A model generated the notes under the pieces. That model was given only the letters and a program-made list of their open reading frames with translations. It was not told where the DNA came from and searched no databases. This document shows, piece by piece, positions 57,767 to 64,000 of a stretch of DNA of 64,000 bases. The position numbers and the translations under genes were made by a program. Position 1 is the stretch's first letter, and each line of letters opens with the position of its first letter. Origin of the DNA: Limnephilus marmoratus (lineage: Eukaryota > Arthropoda > Insecta > Trichoptera > Limnephilidae); assembly GCA_917880885.1 (NCBI GenBank), contig OU862918.1:28667988-28731987 (forward strand), read 5' to 3'.

Positions 57767-57827
57767 GCCTAGTCCATAAATATACCAATCCCGCCTAGTC
57801 CATAAATAAACCAATCATGCCTAGTCG
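57767..57827 (-). promoter_or_regulatory. 26-bp tandem repeat with CCAAT boxes upstream of the ligase gene
   Basis: GCCTAGTCCATAAATA followed by ACCAATC repeats with a 26-bp period (units start at 57767, 57793 and, partial, 57819). CCAAT occurs at 57785-57789 and 57811-57815, with another CCAAT at 57832. The array is 220-280 bp upstream of the start codon, a plausible distance for NF-Y-type promoter elements; on the gene strand it reads ATTGG. Role inferred. Confidence 0.4.
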
Positions 57828-57839
57828 TTGCCCAATACC

Positions 57840-58430
57840 CTACCCATATTATTTATCATAAGATAGCCACTGATAGAGATAATAGGTGAGACATTGGTGT
57901 CGAAACCGTGCGTTGTATTACTTTTAGGCTTTAATAAAATTTTTAAAAAAATTAAACTGTGCCTGTGAACAAAAAAATATCTAAAAAAATTATATAGCGA
58001 TTATATAATTGTTAGTCTTGAAATTTTAGAGCTCTCAAACACATTTCGTAAGCTGAACCCGAATTTTATCTGATTGGCAGGAAATTTCTTAGTTAATGTG
58101 GGTTTGTTAGAAGAAAAAATAAACCAATCCCTACTAGATCGATATCTTCGGGCCTTCTCCATCCATACAAACATTTTTTTGTCATCAACTTAACCACGGA
58201 TGAACCATAAATGAACCGAAATGGCACTAAAAATATAGAAAGTTCATGGCCATTTGTCACCATAGACAATATAATTTCACTCGAACTATTTCATTAATTA
58301 GCCTAATAAATTATTTAAAAAATAAAAATTCTTGAAAGCGGAAAATGTCAAAACATTTCCCAGGGACAACATTCCATCTGACGAAGCGCTGTGCTGAAGG
58401 GATGAGCTTTACGTCGTTTTTTACAGCCTA
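57840..58430. other. Upstream flank of the ligase gene, nothing recognised
   Basis: AT-rich DNA without recognised exon or transposon; may hold distal promoter sequence. Confidence 0.35.
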
Positions 58431-58442
58431 TTTTCTCAGAAG

Positions 58443-59262
58443 CAGGGCCGTATTTACACTTTTCATTAGTACAGGCCACTTCATTTGCGCCGCCCCTTCC
58501 TCCTTGTTAGAAGTTGCCCCCTATCATAATCACTCACTTGTAGGCTTTTATTAGGTGACACACAATTTTAAAAATAAATATTCAAATATAGGTTAAGTAG
58601 GTATTCAAAAATGAAATAAAGAATGAATTATTGGTAAAATAAAAGTATAACATGAAACAAGAATTACAATTTTTTACGGGATATTTTATTTGACAAAATC
58701 ATTTATAATAGCTTCATAGTTGCTTCTATGCATAGAAGATCCGAAGAGTAAAGTTGTCCAGCCGGATGGTGACTTACAATGAGCGGCAGTTGATATCTCC
58801 GTTATTTTTGGGGATGAAAATTTTAGAATTTACTCTTGAATATATATGTGGAAAATGATCGCAATGTAAAAAATAAAAATTTATGTATTCCTTATGTGTT
58901 AAAAAAAATCATGAATATCACTAAAAATACTAGGTCCTATACCTATTTCTCCCCTTAAACGCTCCTGCAATAAAGGTAGTCGTCCACTTCCAAAGCATTT
59001 TTTGTGAAATATTCGCATCACAAACACCGGTCCCGTATTGGACCGTTGGGAATTAAACGACACAAATCCGCGGTCCCGTACGGGACCACTGAGCGTCTAA
59101 AGGTTAATAGATAGAAAACTCTATCTATTCACAGTGACTTTTTTGTTGTTGTTTATAATCGTACACAAAATTAACGGCTTACCAAAGCAAGCGAGCGCCG
59201 CCCCCCAACCTTTGCCGCCCCTAGGCCGCGGCCTATAAGGCCTATTGGCAAATCCAGGACTG
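58443..59262. mobile_element. hAT element, non-autonomous, 820 bp
   Basis: Left terminus CAGGGCCGTATTTAC; right terminus GGCAAATCCAGGACTG (complement CAGTCCTGGATTTGCC). Perfect 8-bp target duplication CTCAGAAG at 58435-58442 and 59263-59270. The interior has no transposase. Between about 58935 and 59102, CCTTAAACGCTC and GAGCGTCTAAAGG next to TTAA suggest a nested piggyBac-like MITE. A deleted relative is at 40154-40311. Confidence 0.85.
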
Positions 59263-59303
59263 CTCAGAAGGGAGCTTTGTCAAACGGAAACCTGTTATCC
59301 AGA

Positions 59304-60725
59304 CAGGGCCGGATTAACCACGTCGGGGCCCCTAGGCAATGCACGTCTCGGGGCCCCTTTACCAATGGCGGACAAACGAGTGGGGTGGGGGGGGGTTGAA
59401 GGCCTCCTCGTTCCCTTGATCAAATCCTTAACAAAGCTGTTTTAAAACCTGAAAAAATATTACTGAATGTAAAAACATGTTAGTATATTGAGTATTGTGT
59501 CAAAATTTCAAGTAAATTGGAGCAAAACTAATGAAGGTACAGCGTTTCAAGCGACCGACCCTCAAACGCGATTCAAGTATATTTCGAGTATAAGAAAATT
59601 TTAATCGGTTTTCTCGTAAACAACATTTCTGAAGTTCGTGAACATCATAACTCAAAATTTTGACTTGACTCGACCGATGCTTTTGAAATCAAGAGGCAAA
59701 CAGAGGGAGTTTTTTTTACCATTTCATAATAACAAATTCACAGATTTTTTTTTAGCAAAAATCGCGTTTTTCACTTCAAACTCCAAAATGCTGCCAAAAA
59801 AAAAAATAAAAAAACTCCCTCTGACTACCTAGGAAAACATATTACCTTTTAAATGCATTTAGATTTTTTTGTTTCAAATGATCCGGTGACGAATTATGGA
59901 GTTCACAGCACAACAACTTTTTTTCGAGGCGCCTCCGGAGATTCGCTCTCACCGACTTATTTATTGATATTTTTAATTGAAATCTTTTTCAAAGATACTT
60001 CAGACGTTATACTATAAAGTGTGTATGAAATAAATAAAAACAACATTATTCATATCTTCGAGAAAAGTTCGAGGAAAACGCATTCAAAGTTTTGCTGAAG
60101 TATAATTCAACATACAAACTGTTCAAAACGGTTTCAAATAAAATGCTGTACCTCCATCAATTTTTACCAATTTCCTCAAATGGTGAGAGCCATATTAACA
60201 AATGCATCTTTCAGAAAATGAATTAAAAATAACAAATTTTTTTGCAGTGTCCTTAAAGCCTTAAAGTAGGATTTGTTCAAGGGAAAATGGAGGCGTTTGG
60301 AGGCCCCCCTGAGTCAGAGGCCCGTGTGAACTGAATAAAATGAATAAAAAACTTTAAAATTACATCAACTTCACTAAGCGGGGGGGGGGGGGGGTTCATT
60401 CAACTTTGCCGCCCCGGGCTTCTGACGAGCTTAGTCCGCCACTACACTTGTCTAACTTCCAAAAATTTTAGACTTTTTATTTATTATTTGTGCATGATGT
60501 GAACATTAGTCATTTATTGGGTTATAACCTAATTATTATAATTTGTTGTTTTAACCTGTAAATGTTCCTAATTAAAAAAATTAAAACATCTTGAAAGCTG
60601 ACTTTTTATGAAACTTCGTTGCTCACTAATTGAAGCAAGTCATTTTTTCTCGGGACGCGGGGCCCCTAGACGATGCGGGGCCCCTAGGCAGTTGCCTACT
60701 CTGCCTTAGGGATAATCCGGTACTG
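59304..60725. mobile_element. hAT element, non-autonomous, 1422 bp
   Basis: Left CAGGGCCGGATTAACC, right complement CAGTACCGGATTATCC, followed inward by GGGGCCCCTAGG blocks in inverse orientation. Perfect 8-bp duplication TATCCAGA at 59296-59303 and 60726-60733. Within it, ATGGCGGACAAACGAG (59365) and GAGCTTAGTCCGCCACTAC (60430) look like the ends of a second, nested hAT-like element. No transposase ORF is left. Confidence 0.85.
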
Positions 60726-60774
60726 TATCCAGAGGAGATTAAAAATCAAGTGGAAGTAAAAAACCTAAAATTAC

Positions 60775-60950
60775 TTGACCAGATCTGAATAGCCAGGTAC
60801 TTCCCAAACCTTCCTCTTCCCCACCTCCTTCCCCTCCCCACTACCTTCAGCCTCACAACATACCCCAATTGGGGATGCCATAGTCTTACTGGCTCCTGAC
60901 GGGAGCAGTTGAGATTCTTGTGCGGTATTCACTGTAAAAAAAAAAACATA
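60775..60950 (+). mobile_element. Family B copy, 5'-truncated
   Basis: Begins TTGACCAGATCTGAATAGCC, keeps CCCAATTGGGGATGCCATAG and GTGCGGTATTCACTG and ends in A(10). Truncated 5' end plus A-tail indicates LINE-mediated insertion. Confidence 0.7.
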
Positions 60951-60954
60951 TATT

Positions 60955-61120
60955 TACGAGTATATATATATATAAAAATCAAAATATGTTTGTTTCTGGG
61001 TTTGTATATATATATATGTGTGAGATGCCTATGCGTTTCTAAACCATTCATCCGATCGCGATGAAACTTTGGGGATTTGATGTGCGATGTGCGCATGCCC
61101 GCGATGGTTTCTATATACAA
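60955..61120. mobile_element. Helitron-like start with AT microsatellites
   Basis: (AT)n runs at 60958-60975 and 61006-61018 bracket AAATATGTTTGTTTCTGGGT. Then CGTTTCTAAACCATTCATCC and GATCGCGATGAAACTTTGGG resemble the conserved 5' section of short insect Helitron-like elements. Low certainty. Confidence 0.3.
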
Positions 61121-61122
61121 TC

Positions 61123-61856
61123 AGTGGCGGACTAAGCCCGTCAGTTTAAAAAGTTGTTTACAAGCTTTTTATTCAGTTCACACGGGCCTCTGGCCCTGGG
61201 GGCCTCCAAACGTCTCCATTTTCCCTTGATCAAATCCTATACATTACTTTAAGGCACTAGGATACTGAAAAAAGGTTGTTTCTTTAATTTATTTTTTTGA
61301 AAGATGCTTTTGTTATTAAGGCTCTCACCAAATGTTTTAAAGAAAATCGTAAAATTGACGGAGAAACCCTTTTAAACAGTTTGTGTGTTGAATTATCCTT
61401 CAGCCAAACTTTGAATACGTTTTCCTCGAAACTGCGTTTTTCAACCTGGTTAACAACGTATTAGAAAAACTATACATCCGATTCGCATGCACCAAGTCTT
61501 AAATTGTTCGAAAATCCAGTCACTACGGTACAACGTAGGGATTCTTTCTATAAAGGGCCCCCTTTAATTTTTTTTTATGAACGATGAAAATTGTCCATAA
61601 AAAATCGAAAATAAAATTCGTTGGTCTGCCATGTTTTCTTTTTTTTAGATATCGAAATTCCCTACATGGTGCCATAGAAAATGGATTTTTGAACAGTTTA
61701 GAATTGGTGGATGCAAATCGGTTGTTGTTGTCAACCAGGTTGAAAAGAGTGTTAAATTTTTTTCGAGAAAAACGCATTTAAAGTTTTGCTGAAGGATAAT
61801 TCAACATACAAACTGTTTCAAACGGTTTCACATAAAATGCTGTATCTCCGTCAACT
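61123..61856. mobile_element. Inverted-repeat (foldback) relative of the nested hAT-like element
   Basis: Starts CAGTGGCGGACTAAGCCC, the complement of the end seen at 60430. Segment 61300-61430 is inverted relative to 60100-60300, while 61767-61856 is in the same orientation as 60075-60160; both contain variants of GCATT(T/C)AAAGTTTTGCTGAA. The two halves of 61300-61860 therefore form a large hairpin centred near 61600. No intact ORF. Confidence 0.55.
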
Positions 61857-62291
61857 TTTCAAGGCAACCCATCGGCAACAACCTACATCAAGCCAAACAG
61901 ACCCACCGCCATGCAACCATCTACTAACACCCAGTCTCTTTCCTCCACATCCATTAACGTTCAGCTGGTCAAGGAGACTCCTCTCCCCCAGGACTTCCCT
62001 CCCCTACCATCCACGTCCACCAGCACCTGGACGACAACAGCATCCGGAAAAAATCTAAGGTCCTCCCCCACAAAACTGAAATCAAAATTACATCAAAACT
62101 ACAAACCGGTTCACCATCCTATCTCCATCCTTAAATAATACACAGACACGATTGAAGACGACGGTAATTATGACAACGACATCACAGACAACTCCCCAGC
62201 CCCCACCCCCCGTCTGATAAGAATCCCGCTCATCATCACCAAATCTACCAGAAACTGGAATCAATTAAAATTATGTATTGAACTCTTACAA
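61857..62291 (+). pseudogene. LINE ORF1 (gag) fragment, left part
   Basis: A Pro/Ser/Thr-rich frame (ETPLPQDFPPLPSTSTSTWT) is followed after a stop by RLIRIPLIITKSTRNWNQLK and LCIELLQKD. The motif IP.I......W..L...L resembles the start of the conserved region of jockey-type gag proteins. The ORF breaks off at the LINE fragment beginning at about 62292 and seems to continue after 63262. Confidence 0.6.
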
Positions 62292-63262
62292 AAAGATTAC
62301 ATTGAGCTTTTGAAATGGTCTCATGGCTCTGGTTTAATCATAAATGCAAAAAAAAAACACAATTGATACCTATTAGATCACCCAATGCCAAGGCAAATAT
62401 TATTACACCAGAAATAAAAACACACGGTTCAGATTGCTTTCATGTTGGTATCCAAGCATTATGTACATGTGAAAATATTGAAGTGGTTAAAGAATATGTT
62501 TATTTAGATGTAATTATTGACTGCTTTTTCAAATGGGACTTATAAATAAATAAAGTCTGTGAACGTCTGAGATCTATTGTTAGTAGATTATATAAACTTA
62601 AATTCTATGTTCCAATATGCAAACTTCGAATAATTTATTTATCATTAGCTGAGTCTATTATAAGGTACGGAATTACAGCTTGGGGAATTTCCTGTAAGAC
62701 AAATGTAAATCATGTTTAATCAGTTCTAAATTCATTAGTTAAATTATTAGCTCATAAAAGTTTATACGAACAAAGGCACAATGTTCCGTACTTTTACCAG
62801 AATCTCAAAATTCTCTCAGTAAGAGCAATTCTGTGGCATAAAATTATTTTTCAGCATATGAATAGCCCTATGTATACATAAATAGACTGGACCACACTTA
62901 CAATACTCGTTACGTTAAATGAAGGACTAATCATACCTAAGCACTTAAACAAATATGGACAAAGAACGCTGGACTACATGATACCTACTTGCTTAAATAT
63001 GTTACCTGCTAAAATTAAAAAATCTACAAATATTATATTGAAAAATTGGCTCGCCGAAAAAAATAGTTTGTATTAACATTTTTGTTGTAACACAAAAAAA
63101 TATTTAACTGCATAATAAGTTTTATTTTTCAACTTCAAAGTAAAAGCACTTAAAAGTAGTTTATTGGAACTTTTCTTTTTTCTGTAATATTTTATTTTAT
63201 TTGATTTCCTGTAATATTGTATAACTTTTTCTTTCTAATAAAAAAAAAAACAAAAAAAAAAT
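62292..63262 (+). pseudogene. LINE RT 3' fragment inserted into the gag ORF
   Basis: Reads LLKWSHGSGLIINAKKTQLI (RT domain after the catalytic box), CENIEVVKEYVYLDVIID, then KVCERLRSIVSRLYKLKFYV, IIYLSLAESIIRYGITAWGI and after stops HMNSPMYT. It is followed by about 180 bp of AT-rich 3' UTR and an A-rich tail at 63239-63262. Several stops and frameshifts. A 3'-anchored, A-tailed fragment inside another element's ORF is the expected product of a later truncated insertion. Confidence 0.75.
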
Positions 63263-63860
63263 TAGGAAAAAGCTGGAGGACGCCGGTGTCCAAATTAAAA
63301 ATACCAAGGCCATCCCGATTGGAGTGGTTATCAACACGGCAAACTCCTACAGCCTCCGCCTTGCCATCCGCATCCTACAAGAGCAAGAAACCAACTTCCA
63401 TACATTTGAGCTCCAGGAGGACAATACCACAAAGGCAGTCCTCCGCGGAATCCGCACAATCATCTCGGAGGAGGAAATCCTCCTGGAGCTCCCAGACTTG
63501 GACCTCCCGGCGATCTAAGTCACCAGGATGTGCTCGGGGCCAGATCGCACCAATGTCCCGAAGGACCTCGTCCAATTGACCCACGGGGAGGACGGAAAGA
63601 GGATCTTCAACCTTTAGACTATATTCCACCTCCGCATCAAGGTGGAATACCTTAACCACAAGGACGCCCCAACACAATGCCACCGCTGCCAGTACTTCGG
63701 GCACTTAGCTAAAAGATGTCGCTCAAATGCGTCAAATGTGCGGTTGACCACTTCATTGCAGCCTGCAGCAAGCGGAAGCCCGGGGGGCGCTCCGGGCGGC
63801 ACTTTTAAGGGGCGGCAAAATTTCACAATAAATAATAATAATATTTTGTTAAAATTTTAA
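63263..63860 (+). pseudogene. LINE ORF1 (gag) fragment, right part with zinc knuckles
   Basis: Continues the gag: KLEDAGVQIKNTKAIPIGVV, TANSYSLRLAIRILQEQETN, FHTFELQEDNTTKAVLRGI, then after frameshifts DAPTQCHRCQYFGHLAKRCR, a Cx2Cx4Hx4C knuckle. A second knuckle, CVKCAVDHFIAAC (Cx2Cx3Hx4C), is in the next frame. These paired knuckles are typical of jockey/I-type ORF1. It ends with an AATAATAATAAT run at 63828-63842. At least three frame breaks; inactive. Confidence 0.8.
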
Positions 63861-64000
63861 TAATTTCTTTCATATTTTTGTTGCATATATGATTCAGACC
63901 GATTGAAATGGGCACGGAATTTTTCATTACTTATTCTGTGACAAACCTGGGGAATCCCCTTTCTTCAAATGAATGTATAATAATGTCATCTTGATAACTG

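Noticed and set aside
1..64000. A novel multigene system (defence, biosynthetic or similar)
   Set aside because: Apart from one complete and one partial host gene, all recognisable coding text belongs to transposable elements; there is no cluster of unknown intact genes to support such a claim.

Overview
This looks like a window of a large, AT-rich, transposon-filled insect genome. The supporting evidence is a gene on the minus strand with canonical GT/AG introns of 1.7 to 16 kb, mellifera-type mariner, hAT, piggyBac-like and jockey/RTE-like elements, tRNA-derived SINEs, and frequent TACCTACC/TAGGTAGG motifs. The insect order cannot be fixed from the sequence alone. There is no prokaryotic, viral or organellar gene content.

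The one complete host gene is an RNF115/RNF126-type RING-H2 ubiquitin ligase (Drosophila Iruka family) on the minus strand. I assembled it from six coding exons: 57546-57457, 41094-40921, 28437-28376, 26647-26337, 22226-22080 and 19325-19030. All five introns have GT/AG ends, all phases agree (0, 0, 2, 1, 1), and the exons sum to 1080 nt, or 359 codons plus TAA. The protein has an N-terminal CxxC...CxxC zinc finger, a middle region, a RING-H2 finger and a Pro/Ala-rich tail. A second, less certain gene enters from the left: a probable first coding exon of a THAP-domain protein (1614-1478, minus), with a TGACGTCA site just upstream.

Layout: 1-2.4 kb holds the THAP exon, a foldback element with a 10-bp target duplication and a candidate hammerhead ribozyme. 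2.4-15.6 kb is repeats: LINE 3' ends, two MITEs, a mariner, a hAT transposase relic and a LINE reverse-transcriptase relic. 15.6-19.0 kb is almost free of recognisable repeats and may include the 3' UTR. 19.0-57.5 kb is the ligase gene, with introns packed with piggyBac-like MITEs, a DD41D Tc1/mariner element, mariner deletion derivatives, hAT fragments, a palindromic satellite, a Helitron-like piece carrying a 10-bp-phased heat-shock-element array, long-TIR elements and two RTE-like relics. 57.6-58.4 kb is the probable promoter region. 58.4-64 kb is two adjacent hAT elements with exact 8-bp target duplications, an inverted-repeat element, and a LINE gag ORF split by another LINE fragment.

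I found no clearly new multigene system. The most unusual signals are the phased HSF-site array inside intron 2, the hammerhead-like motif, the FB-like foldback, and a set of three long-TIR elements whose arms differ while a core is shared. All homology calls rest on recognising motifs by eye; no database search was run.
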